Shown here piece after piece: positions 1 through 11,083 of a DNA stretch of 64,000 nt (position 1 is its first letter; every line of letters begins with the position of its first letter). A program made the translations under genes and the position numbers. The notes beneath the pieces were generated by a model that was not told where the DNA came from, did no database searches, and saw only the letters and a list, made by a program, of their open reading frames with translations. This DNA comes from Symsagittifera roscoffensis (Eukaryota; Xenacoelomorpha; Acoela; Convolutidae). The DNA lies in the NCBI RefSeq assembly GCF_963678635.1, contig NW_026971634.1:21224-85223 (forward strand). The letters run 5' to 3'.

Positions 1-1140
1 TGTTATTTCGAATGAACTAGTAATCTGATAACTGACACAATAGTTTTCGGGAAAAGTCATAAAATTTCCAAAAAAGAGGTTTCCATGTCTTTACTTGTTT
101 TTTATTGAACCCAAAATCTCATAGTTTGGTAGTTTTTAGTTTTTTACAAAAAAAATCTGAAAACACGAATCAAACACTCCTCCACCGATTTATTCGAAAG
201 ATGTAGAAAGTGGGTACAGTAAAAAGTGAATAATGGATTACGCAGGCTCACAGGAAAGTGGGCGGTCATTTCAGTGATACAAATTTTTTTTACAAACCGG
301 TGAAACCGTTTTTTCTTCGAAAACTAAAAATTTGGAGAAAAGAGAAAACACTTTTCAAAGCGTTTCAAAAGAATTGAAAAAATACTAAATTCCATACCTA
401 AATTTCATACCAAATTCCATACCAGAATTGAAAAAAAAACTAAATTCCATCCAAGTTGCTTTCATCAAAAAATTCTTTTTTCATTAGATTCTGCTTGGAA
501 AACTTGACTGAAATACACGGAACTTTGATTAAAAGAGTCAATGCGTCTAAGTGAAAAACTTAGGATCTTAGCTCCCTCCTTCCTCAAAATTTTTTTCGTG
601 CAGTTATTAAAGTTATTGTTTCTAATTCATGTAATTTAAAAATCTTGAATTCAAATTGAAAATTTGCGGAACAAATTTGCGGAGGAAGAAACAGGATGCT
701 AAACTTTCAACTTAAAATTTGAATCTCAAAATCGATCTTCAGTGGATTTCAGTCCTGTTTTTCGAGAAGAATAATAAAATTACAAACATTTGAATAATAT
801 ACAACTACTGAGAAAAAATTATTAGTTATAACATATTTTCATTTCGTGGCTGTACCACTGCTGAAAATCAGAATGCGAGCCAAGAAAAAAATTAAACTTT
901 TTCGCAAGTATCTTGATTATAGGTTCATCGGTTTTTCACTAATGCAGTAATGTAGCACTAATGCCCACTAGAAATTCTGAATTTCTGAAGGAACTGAAAC
1001 AGTCGATGAACCCATATTCAAGTTATGTTACCTATTCTTATTTCTTCTAAACTACAAAACAATGAGTTCAATTTTCTTGCTCAGTCACATTTTAATTACT
1101 TTCATTAATTAAGAAACATTTAGATGAAGGAAGAGTCCCT

Positions 1141-1924
1141 GGGTCGTGGTGCTCACTTTATATTTCGACCATCTCGATCAAAAATCGGTATATTTTGACC
1201 GTGCTCGACCGAAATTCGATAAGTTTCGATCGTGCTCGACCAAAAAAAAACGTGCTCGAGGCAAGCAAGATATCTTTCGACCAAGCTCGACCAAATTTGG
1301 GCATGTTTTGACTTTCAAACAACATGAGTTATCCTGAAACGTAATAAATTATGCTTTTCGGGGATGATCTTTTAATGCTTTTCTATCAGAATGAAAAGAT
1401 TAGATTTTTAGGCGATTTAAATTCTTTGTAGATATGAACTATTTTTGAGTTATTTTTTTCCATCTTTTGGAAGACTGGTTTGCCATCTGTTTCGATAATA
1501 TTTGAAAAAATATGTTGATATTTGAAAAAAAATTACCTTCTGACTCCGAATTACAGAGGAACAATAGATATGTTTCGACTGTGAGGTATGTTTATACCGT
1601 GCTCGATTGTGCTCGAGGTATGTTTCGACCGTGCTCGAAGTATGTTTCGACCGCGCTCAAAATATGTTTCGACTGTGCTCCAGTTATGCTTTGACTGTGC
1701 TCGAGGTAAGTTTCGACCGTGCTCAAGGTATGTTTTGACCGTGCTCGAGGCATGTTTCGACCGTGCTCGACTGTGCTCGACAGTTCTCGATTGTGCGCAA
1801 CCATGCTCGAGGTATATTTTGAATTTTTGCTCGACACAAACCCCTGTTTTGACTATTATTATCGGTCGAGCACTGAAATGTGCTCGAACTTGGAAGTTTA
1901 AATATAAAGTGAGCACCTCGACCC
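1141..1924. mobile_element. Inverted-repeat (MITE-like) element with internal minisatellite, copy A
   Basis: Positions 1141-1165 and the reverse complement of 1900-1924 agree at 24 of 25 bases (shared core GGTGCTCACTTTATATTT). Between them lie AT-rich sequence and two clusters of a repeat related to TTTCGACCGTGCTCGAGG. No reading frame resembles a transposase, so this looks like a non-autonomous DNA element about 784 bp long. I see no convincing target-site duplication at the ends, so the exact termini and the superfamily are open. It lies upstream of the TM2 exon, in intronic sequence. Confidence 0.7.
1568..1836. repeat. 22-bp minisatellite (GACCGTGCTCGAGGTATG type), copy A
   Basis: About eleven imperfect units follow one another. 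Each carries a version of TTTCGACCGTGCTCGAGG followed by TATG, with a period of 22 bp and a TCGA core in most units. Related but scattered units lie at 1165-1300. Six-frame translation gives peptide repeats on both strands, as expected when a period is not a multiple of three, so I do not treat those frames as genes. Confidence 0.85.
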
Positions 1925-3345
1925 GGTTCAACACTTTCAACTTTCATTGAATAGTTTTCGTGTTTCAAAGTTTAAACACCATGTACTGCTAGCGACATTT
2001 TCAGGATCAAGGTAACTACCCCACCTCACTTTGCATGGGGGAGGATTCGTTTCAAGGTACAAAATTTGTATATCCTGAACCGTTCAATTTTTTCTTTTAA
2101 GACGAGAAATTGTATATACATCTCGCTATAGCCTTTCGACTGTCTTTCCAACTTTTCAAACCACATTTTTTCCAAAATGCAAAATTTTGGAACTGTAAAT
2201 TAAGTTTTCTTAAGATAGTGAAAATTAAATATAGTATTTGAAACTGTTCACTAACTTGGGTATCTAAATAATTAAATAATTACCAGAAAAAAAAACGAAG
2301 AATGTTTTAGAGTCAGTGGTTATAACAGTTTCTGTGCAGTTTAGCCACATTAGCTAGTTAGAACCAAACACGTGTAAAATTAAAAAGTTATTACTAAATA
2401 CCGGGTTGATCTCTTATCATTTAGTTTTGCGAAAAATAATTGCTTATTATACGATTCCTACCTTGAGTGTATAGAAAAAAATAGTTGTCATAGAAACTTT
2501 GAAACATTTTCTATATGGCTAGAAAAACGTTCGAATTGAAAAATCCAAAATTCAGCGTACATTTTTTTCTGTATTATTGCAAAAGCATCTCCATGCTCAA
2601 ACAAACAATTTCCGAATCAACAACTTGCATACAAAATGTTGTGCATTTTTCTCCAGATTGAGTTTCTCGTAGAAATGATCAAAAGTGACTGAACCGAAAT
2701 TTTTATTGTCAACGTTTCATATGACAAAATTAATTTTATTCTGTGAAACAAAGAAAGCCACGAAACTCAAACACCAAGGTTTTTTAGAGTAAAGTTTTCT
2801 ATCCAAATACAAAAGGTTATGTTTACATATATATTTTGGGTAAAATTTTTTAGTATAACTTTATTGCAAGTCTTCCAAGGCAGCTCACATGATTTTTGCC
2901 CTAAAATATTATTGTGTTTATAAAATTAAAACTCTTGTAATTGGGTTTTTTGACAAAACATAAAAATCAAAGCGAAACTCGATTTTTTATGGAAATAAAC
3001 TTAACATACAATTTTCATTTAAAAAGTGGTAATCATGTATTTCCCATACATGAAAAAATTCTTATTGTAAAATTATCACATATTTTCCGTGCGTACTTTT
3101 TTCTTAATGTAATAACCCGTATGACAAGCTTCAACCGGGGTGCTTTAAAAAAATGAGTTTTTTCAAACTATAAAATATTTTTCAAAGCACTGAAACTGCT
3201 TACATTTTCAGTTTTTATGACTTTTCAAAAAGCACACCTTTTGTTAGTGCTTCATTTTTTAACTACTGCAATTAAATGCAATAAAAATTACTAAATATTA
3301 AATGACAAGTTTTTTTAAAAAAAAAGTGAATGTTAAACAAAAAAA

Positions 3346-3395
3346 ACTGGCTCACCAGGCTGTACGACGCCAGGATGAAGTACGCCTGGATAGCA
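3346..3395. other. Short GC-rich islet in intron, copy A
   Basis: About 50 bp of balanced composition stand out from A/T runs on both sides. CCAGG or its complement CCTGG occurs three times. The islet is also present at 21822-21871 in copy B with a few substitutions. On the minus strand it reads as a short hydrophobic peptide bounded by possible AG and GT signals in copy A, but the acceptor-like AG is lost in copy B. I do not call an exon. Confidence 0.35.
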
Positions 3396-3703
3396 ACAAA
3401 AGAAGCATAGTCAACAGAACAATGAATCCCCTCATAGCTAATTTTTAACCAGCAAGATCGCTCAATATTTCAAAACATAACAAGAAAGCGGAATTTACAA
3501 AAAAAAAAAACGATAACAGAAAATCTAAAGAAATATAGTTTTTTTTTTAAATAAAATTTTTTGTGAAAACAGTACTCCTAACCCGTGCTTCAAACCAGCT
3601 ATTGTTTTGATAATACCTGATACCGCAAAAGTGCAAGCTTTGTTATCAATCTGCCATTATTTAAAAAACAATCAATAATTTTCTCTCCCTTTTTTCTGTG
3701 CAG

Positions 3704-3832
3704 GTAGTGAGTGGAACTGGATCCATTGCCATCGCCCTCTACATCACTCTGGGTCTCTCCTGTGCACTCGTTCTATTCAGTATTGTAGGCCTGTGTGGTG
3801 TCTGCAGACGAAGCTTCGGCTGCCTTTCCACC
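3704..3832 (+). CDS. Tetraspanin exon for TM2, copy A
   Basis: Tetraspanins are four-pass membrane proteins that organise membrane microdomains. This 129-bp exon encodes 43 residues in phase 0 at both ends. A pyrimidine tract and CAG precede it, and a GTTAGA donor follows at 3833. The peptide is mostly hydrophobic, fits TM2, and ends in GLCGVCRRSFGCLST, which matches the family pattern of glycines and cysteines at the inner end of TM2. It differs from the copy B exon at one base: 3782 is A, giving Ile where copy B has Leu. Codons are GC-rich compared with the flanks. The exon lies upstream of the only visible TM1 exon, so it needs its own TM1 exon outside the window or is unused. The reading frame is intact. 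Family assignment is secure from the set of exons; use in mRNA is unproven. Confidence 0.85.
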
Positions 3833-4371
3833 GTTAGATCAAACTTGATATTCTAATATTATCTTCTAAATTTTATAAAACTGGTGTTTGAGCTCGTCGA
3901 ACTTAAGAATAATGAAAAAAAAAAATAAAACAAAAAATAAAAAGATCGTCATAATAAAAAAAACTTCGAAACTTAGTGATTCGATTCTACAGATTTGAGA
4001 TACTAAAGTTAAATTTTTCTTCATCAACGTCTTTTTTTTTCTGCGCAACAAAAATGATTAATTGAGCTCTGCCAAAACAATAAGAAGAACCCTATTTCGT
4101 CAAACTTTTTAGAACGGAAGGCAATCTATTCTTCTGCGTCTATTTTTGTTACTACTGACTACTTTGTAGTAAAAAAAAATTGAGCTGCACCAAATTTGCG
4201 TTTTTTTAGAAACATTCACAGTAACATACATTTTTTAAGCTTCGAAAGTCAATTTGATTTTCTCAGCAAAATGATTAAACTGAATAATATGATAACAGCT
4301 TACTTTGCTTTATACTTGTACAACTGTACAACAATCGGCTTTTAGTTTTAATTTAAATTATTAATCTTTAG

Positions 4372-4501
4372 TTCGCCCTATTCCTCGGGTTGTCCATTGT
4401 GCTTCTGGTAGCACTGGTTGGCTGTTTCTTCGCCTATAGAGATGTCGTTGACGAGCATGGCAAAACTGAGATGATGGACTCCATGATCAACTACTACCAA
4501 G
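4372..4501 (+). CDS. Tetraspanin exon for TM3 and start of large loop, copy A
   Basis: This 130-bp exon starts in phase 0 after ATCTTTAG and ends one base into a codon before the donor GTCAGT at 4502. It encodes about 22 hydrophobic residues ending in FFAYRD, the usual end of tetraspanin TM3, followed by a charged stretch (VVDEHGKTEMMDSMINYYQ) that opens the large extracellular loop. The leftover G is completed by the first two bases of the exon at 61390 to give Gly, so splicing from here to the loop exon is in frame. Splicing instead to the TM1 exon at 17679 shifts the frame and meets a stop after 15 codons. The intron from the TM2 exon is 539 bp. Copy B encodes the same peptide. Confidence 0.85.
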
Positions 4502-6360
4502 GTCAGTAGAGTTTACTCGTTTCTTTTTTCTATGGTGTGAAAGGAGTCGTAGCATGACGACTCGCAACAAACGACAACTCGCAAACAGACAACTCGTATG
4601 ACGTAGCAATTAGCAATTACGAAAATACAAAAAGTCCGCTAACTCGCAACACACTTGGAATCTCCCAATTATCCCTGGCACTAACTGAATTCAAAATATT
4701 TGATATGTGAAGATCAGGGTCTTTTTGTTCAGTTAAAACCGAAAATTGAGTTCGAAACCTCAATTGAATCATTTCAAGAATCGCTCTCAATTATAACCAT
4801 TGTTCTTTTAAATTGAACCATTTAAAACCTGATCTTTAAATCTGAAAAAAATGATAAAGTTTGAATTGATAAAAAGTGCAGGATAACAATTTGGATATGC
4901 TCAAAAAGATCTTGCAGATCGCATGGGAAAGTTTGTTTGAGGAGAAACTTAGAATAATTTATAATCAATTTTGATTCAAGAACAAGTAGTTTAAACGTAA
5001 CTTTTCTGCACGTATCTTGATTTTTTTTATTAAATTTCCTATTTCAATTTTCAAAAATTATGTTTAAAAAGATAAAGACTGTTAACTATTTTGTCCAAAA
5101 AGTTTTATTTTTATAAGAAAAATAAAGCAAAGAGCACAAAACACGCAAGATTATTCGCGGTCTAGTTATTATAAGCAATCGAGCATCGTGTCTAAAAGGT
5201 GGGTTGCAAACATGTCTAATTTGATGCAGGATTTTAGAGCGATTCAATATGAAGATGCTATAAAGCGGTGCCTTGGGGGACATCGCATTTCTCTTGGATT
5301 TTCAGTCAAATCTAAAGGGTTGAGTTTTATGACTAATGACCTCGTGTTATGCTTTTGCCTCCTTTGAAGGTTGACCTTCATCAATTTAATGAGTTCAAAT
5401 CCATGCTGTTATGAATAACAGCGTACTTCCAGTGATACATTTTTAAAAATATAATCCAAAAAATCAACAGCGAACCCAACAGGCATTTTGCCTTCCACCT
5501 GAATTTAAACCACTACTAGAGCCTTCAGAAGTTGCAACTGGTTTCGAGAAAGATTTTTTTCTGGCTCCAATATAGAGTTTCTCACAACGTCTGTAAAAGA
5601 GAGTTCTTCCACATTTTGCTTAGGCACATTCGCAAAAAAAAAACATCTTGGAATCAAACTTGGTGTTTAAACTCAGGTCGGAGAAGAAGTAACGAAAGAA
5701 ACCGTTCATTTAACAGGCTCTCGTTTCAGGGAGCGTATTGAGGCTGGCACTAGAAGCTTGAACGCCACAACTACTGAGACTGTGCAGCTCAAGCTATATC
5801 TCAAATATGTGTGCTTTTGGTTCGACCAAAACTGTTTATCACATTTTTTCATGTTTTTAAAATCGTTTTTTAAAATTTTTTATACAATTTAATACCTATA
5901 GAAGAATGCAAAACTTTTTTTTGCAAACATTTTTCCATATACGGATATTTTATTTTTTGCAGAGCTAAAAAAACTCACAAGTAGCATTTTCCGTGAACAG
6001 AAAATCGAGTTTTTCGTAATTCGTTAGTGTTCTGTCTGCAAGCACAGTAACCACAGCGCAAAGGTTATCTCATAATAAAAAGCTCATGTGCAGTTTGATG
6101 GCATGAGTTGCACAGATAAACGGCATTTGAAGAATCACCAAGGAATTGTTGTTTTGACTTGACAAGGACAAAAAACTTATTCGTTCCTATATGGCAATCT
6201 TCTTTTAAAATAATTGTAGTATTTAAAAACTGTGACCTGTAATCTGATAGTCTTACATATAATCAAGCATATAACAACAAAAAAATGAAACTGCGTTCTA
6301 CCCAAGATCCAAAATTAAAAAGGTCGTTTTTTTTGGGAATAATTTCAGTTGGGTCTACAG
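4502..6360. other. Intron sequence after TM3, copy A
   Basis: Mostly unannotatable AT-rich intron. It has short direct repeats of the type ACGACTCGCAA and ACAACTCGCAA at about 4555-4600, and a perfect inverted repeat GCTGTTATGAATAACAGC near 5405-5422. A short hairpin TGAAGGTTGACCTTCA lies just upstream near 5366-5381. Two reading frames of 65-69 codons (5086-5283 minus, 5532-5741 plus) are open in both copies, but the copies are nearly identical here, so this says nothing about selection. I recognise no domain in either. The equivalent stretch in copy B is 22978-24830. Confidence 0.5.
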
Positions 6361-8574
6361 TAAAGACAATTAGTTGCATCTTTGTGCTCGTTTTTTTCCA
6401 TAAAGCTTTGTTCAAGCTCAAAAAAAATCAGAATTTGCCACTTGAAAAAAGCGAACCTAGATTTTTGAATTTTTTAATAATCAAGTTATGTATGTAGTCG
6501 AATTTTTACATTTTTCATGTAAAAAAATTAATGAAAACGGACTTTACTAAAAACTTCATACGTGGAGCGTGTGATTGCTTGAAATATGTGGAGCGTGTGA
6601 TTGCTTGAAAGCAACTCAGCTAGATGTATTGTTTAATTGCACAAACTTTTGCTGCACAACTTACTAGAACACAAGATTTTTGCTCAAATGTATGGGCAAA
6701 GACGATAAACAACTTATTAAAGGTTTTTTAACGCTACTTTTTAGACTTTCTTCGTTTTTTATTCTTTTTTTTCATGGGTCGTTTTCCGCATATTTACAGT
6801 CGGTATATTATGCAGATTATGTTTTTTCTTTCTTTCTTTATATATATAGAATAGTTTTTAAAATACGTATTTTTCAGTTGAGTTTATCCTTACCAATCTA
6901 GGAGACCCTAGCTCTCAAATTCTTTGAGGAAGCGCATGGAAACTTTTGATTGCTTTAAAAGCAACTTTTCTCGAAGTATTGTTTCTTTGTGCAGCTTTTT
7001 TCTCGTTCTGAACAATTTACTCGAACACAAACTTTTTGCTCAACTTTTTGGACAAAGACAATGAAAATAGAACAGGAAATGTTAAACCCTACTTTTTGGA
7101 TTTTCCGAGTTTTTTATTCTATTTTCTGCCTTTTCTTGGGTCTTTTTACGCGTATTTACACTCGGTGCCAGTAACGATCAAACGCGCAATCGCGACTTTT
7201 GAAACCTCAATCCCCGACGCTATGTCTGCAAGAGTTTCGATTGAACAATTTTATCTGAACAACTTTTAAACATTTTTCATTTTTTAAATCGTTTTTTCTT
7301 AATATCTTCAGCTGATACTAAACAGTTGTGCTTGTTGACCATACTATTAGCAAAGTACAGTTTATACATATGTACACAAGTCTGGGGCTCAAAAAATTCT
7401 ATAATGAATCAATTCTGCAAGAAATTTCGATTTAAATTTATTTAGCCTTCTAGACAGTCTTACAGAAACGCATTATCGCAGTTTTCATCGTCATCGACAA
7501 AGCTTTCAAATTTTGTTAGATTCTGTTTTTCCAATGAAAACAATTTTGGAACAAATCTTTTTTGATAATGCAAAAGACACTTTCCGCGTATGAATTGTAG
7601 TTATTTCATTGCACTTTTGTCATGATTGTTTGCAAAAGCTGCGTTGAAGAAATCTGATACTTTCGACAATTTGTTGCATGGTTGTAACTGGAGCTTGTGC
7701 AGAGACAACCTCTAGTTGATTTTTTGCCTTTCTTGCACTTTTTAAAAACTATAGGACACGTTTTTGTGCAACCAAATCGATTTTTTCACTCGAAGTAGTT
7801 TTCAGCTACCTTAAACAGATTCAGTTTTTTCTTGTTTCTTTAGACGGATACAATTCTTTTTAAGATAAGTTTTTGCTGCCTTTTTGCCCATATTAAAAAA
7901 GGTTTTGTGGAGCCAAATAATTTTTGCGCGTGTTTGCGCAATGTCAAAAATCATCTTGATTTTCTCAAACTCGAACAAGGAATCACATGGAAACTCTTGA
8001 TTGCTTGAAAGCAACTCTACTAAAAGTATGATTTCTTTGTGCAACTTTTTGCTGAACAATACACCCGGACTCAAGGTTTTTGCTCAATTTCTTGGGCAAA
8101 GACAATGAAAAACTGAAAAGAAATTGTTTAGTGCCACTTTTTGGCTTTTCCGCATTTTTTTCTTCTGTTTTTATGCCTTTTCATGGACGTTTTTCCGCGT
8201 ATTTAAACTCAGTGCAACTTACGATCAGGCGCGCGATCTCGACCCTTAAAACCTCAACATAGGTTGCAAACTTCAATCCCCGACGCTATATATGCAAGAG
8301 ATTCGAATGAAGAAATTTATCTGAAAATAGTTTTCCACGCTTTTCTGAACAATTTTTTTTTAATATCTTCAGCTTATCCTAAACAGTTGGTTTTTTTGAC
8401 CGTGCTTTCAATGAATTACACTTTTTTGCATATAAAAACATTTATGGGTCTCAAATAAGTTCTATAATGAATCATTTTTGCGACAAATTCAATTTAAATT
8501 TATTTAGCCTTCTAGACAGTTTTAGAGAAACGCATTATCGCAGTTTCCGTTGTTAATGACAAAACTTTGAAACT
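6360..8574. repeat. Repeat-family block 1 of copy A
   Basis: Two to three degenerate units of the intronic repeat family. Recurrent landmarks in order are: TTGCTTGAAAGCAA palindrome, TTTTTGCTCAA followed by ATGGACAAAGACAATGAAAA, a T-rich stretch, CGTATTTAAACTC, CGCGACCCTTAAAACCTCAA, TCCCCGACGCTATATATGCA, TCTTCAGCTTATC, TTGTTGACCGTGCTTTCA, and TAGCCTTCTAGGCAGTTTTA. A 26-bp tandem pair (GTGGAGCGTGTGATTGCTTG) occurs at 6562 and 6588. The block 6371 onward is repeated at 11086 onward, on the other side of the retrotransposon relic. Confidence 0.85.
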
Positions 8575-11083
8575 ATTTAATAACTAGTTTTAGTTCAGTT
8601 ATTTTTAAGAGAATACTTTATCCAGTTTTAAGCTTGTTTTAATCCGGTTTGGGTACCGTGCGTTTTCTTTTCCTAGTCATGCTGTTAGGTCGTGGTTTGT
8701 AAGGTTTAGTAAGCTTGCGTTGGTTAGTTTGGATTATTATATAATTCCTTTCCAACCAAGTTAAAGGAAAGTTTTAAATGTGTTAAAACTGGTTAAAGTT
8801 ATTATCAGTGAAAGTTAAAAGTTAAATTCACTATTTTAAACAAATCTTTGTGGGCGAGCAATGCGAATTTGGATAGAATTTATGGGCGAGTGAAAATTTA
8901 AAACTACAAAGAAGCGTCTTTGAAAAGGTTAGTACTGCTTTAATTTTATAGGCAATTTTTATTAATTTACTACTTTGAAATTATTAATTTCACGGCTTTC
9001 TTTGGTGGATTGAAATTATCAATTTATTTTCATTTTAAGAATATTTATTGCATATGGGAAAAGAGTTCATTTATCAAATTAGTGCTGTTTTGGGGGTAAA
9101 TTTTACTGCTTCATATATTGTAATTGGTTCATCTACCTTTTTGATTTTAGAAAAAAGTTTTCTGTTTTTTGTTTCGTTTTTCTCTTTTGTAGATGATTGA
9201 TGATCGTACCTGTGAAGACTAAAGAAAAAGAGAAAACATTTATTAAGAATGGTTAGTTTTGTTTCGAATTTATTAGAATAATTTATTTAATTCGTACTTA
9301 CCTTATTCGTCGGGGAAGAATCCATAAGGAAAAACGTCGTGGATTATTTCTGATGATGTTATTAGTTTAGCTAGTAAGCGAATGATGTATTTAGTTTGGA
9401 GAAGTGGCCAAAGCAATTCGAGTGTGGTCGGGTTATTTATTGGTTTTTTGACAAGTAGGTTGGGTTTAAGCAATTTTTGGTGAGGGGAAGTTTGCAGGGC
9501 TATTAAGGGTTTTCCTAGTTTTATTTTTATTTATTGGGGGTATTTGAGAATGATTTTTTCTTTAGGTTAAATGATCATATCGATTTTGTTCTTCAGGTTA
9601 ATTTAATATTTTTGCTTGAGGGTATTTCGAGGTCTAAGCTGGGACAATATTGTTCTAGTTGATAGGGGAGGGTCGTAATATTGAGGTTTTGTTTATTTCA
9701 GTTGTCAAATTCGAGCGGGTTGCTCATTTTTGACCTGGAGGTCTTAAAGTTATAGTTAGAGATACGCTTGAAGGTTATTATTTGTCGGCTAAAGAAGTCG
9801 TGTCAAAAATGAGGTGATGATTCGGAAAAGCTTCTGATTGGCTGAATTTGAACGAGTTTGTTCAAGTGCTTATCAGCATGAATTTTTAGAAAATGTACGG
9901 GTTATGAAAAGATCTTTCAAGAGGTGAAAATGTTAATTATTTTTAAAGTGGTTTTTGAAATTCAACTTTCTTTATTATTTTAGATTGCGGGATAAATGTT
10001 TTGTAATCTTTTCGTGGCTGATTACGAAATCGCGAGGATTGCCTATGTGGAGATTTTTCTTTTTGATCTTGTCGTATAATTTTTCTTCTAATTTTCGATT
10101 TTTTTTTCTGTTTGAGTGATTTTTTTTGTTGTCCAAGTATTTTGATATTTGTTTGGGAAGTTCTTTGTCCTTTTTATCTAATTGTTTTTAGATGGGGTAC
10201 ATATCAGTGCTTTGATTTTGATGTTGCTCTGAGCTATTTTGAATTTCTTTAAGCCATGTAGAAGAGTATAGTTGAGTAAGTTCTCGAAGTGCGTACTCTT
10301 TTGCGTAATAAGGTAAAAGATTGTTTCGATGTTGAACGATTTTTTTTTGTTTAATCCTAAAAGTTTGTATGTTACATCAGTGGGTTTATAAATTATTTGA
10401 TACGGTCCTCTTCGGAGTGGTTGTAATTTTTTAGAAATTCCTTTTTGTGTTGTAAAATTTGGACTTAAAACATATGTTCCGATTTTTAAATTTTTAGCTG
10501 GGGTAAATCGGGAATTTATTTGGAAATTAATATTTTGTCTTTGTAATAGTTTTTTTTTTGTTACTTTATCGTAATTTTTGTTGTGTTTTTTGTCTCTGTT
10601 TTAAATTCATTCGGTGTGTGAACAGGAAGCTAATTTTAAAATTTGTGAACGATGAAAGTGATTTTCATCGTGGGTATGTAGTGGTAGATTATAACATATT
10701 GATTTTATAGTGGGTTGACAATAAACTTGTGTATTTTTTGTTTGATTAGCATGTTAAGCAATCCTTGCATAATACTAAATAGGTGTCCATATATTCGGTG
10801 GAGGTTGCAGTGCGTGTTTATCGGGTTGCAAAGTACTGCTACGCTCAAACTCTGTTATCAAACAATTTTTTTTTTCACTTTGGATTTTCTTTGTTTTTCA
10901 TTATATTGAAATTTTAAAAAATTTCTCCCTAGCGCAATTTAAAATGTATTCATCTAATTTTTTATCCTAGTCCTAGCCAATAGTCATCTCTAGGGCCCAA
11001 CATGCTTAGAATTTTGATTTTTTACTTTAGTTTTGAATAATTTGGAAAAACATTTCCAAATTTCTTGTTTTTTGGTGGATTTC
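8575..11083 (-). mobile_element. Truncated Ty3/gypsy-like LTR retrotransposon remnant, copy A
   Basis: A 2.5-kb block unlike the surrounding repeat family interrupts a unit after GAAACT at 8574 and ends before AGTTGCATCTTTGTGC at 11084. Its minus strand carries an integrase C-terminal region. Sequence beyond the pol end (8575-9942) should be the 3' untranslated region and possibly a 3' LTR, but I could not define an LTR pair, a polypurine tract or a target-site duplication. The upstream parts of pol (protease, RT, RNase H, catalytic integrase) and gag are not seen, so this is a 5'-truncated or internally rearranged copy. The same insertion sits in copy B with the same borders, so it predates the large duplication. 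Confidence 0.7.
9943..10640 (-). pseudogene. Integrase C-terminal region of Ty3/gypsy-like pol, copy A
   Basis: Reading down the minus strand from about 10594, the translation includes YDKV, then GTYVLSPNF, LQPLRRGPYQI and TYKLL. This is the SH3-like C-terminal integrase fold with its conserved GPY motif. After one frame change at an A-run (about 10342-10350) it continues as HRNNLLPYYAKEY, the usual sequence just after this domain. A TAA stop occurs at 10188-10190. The same frame then continues with a basic tail containing QSSRFRNQPRKDY and ends at 9943. A further homopolymer length difference near 10100 (nine T here, ten in copy B) breaks the tail frame only in copy A. The gene is dead. Family membership follows from the order of motifs; the exact clade is not determined. 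Confidence 0.8.
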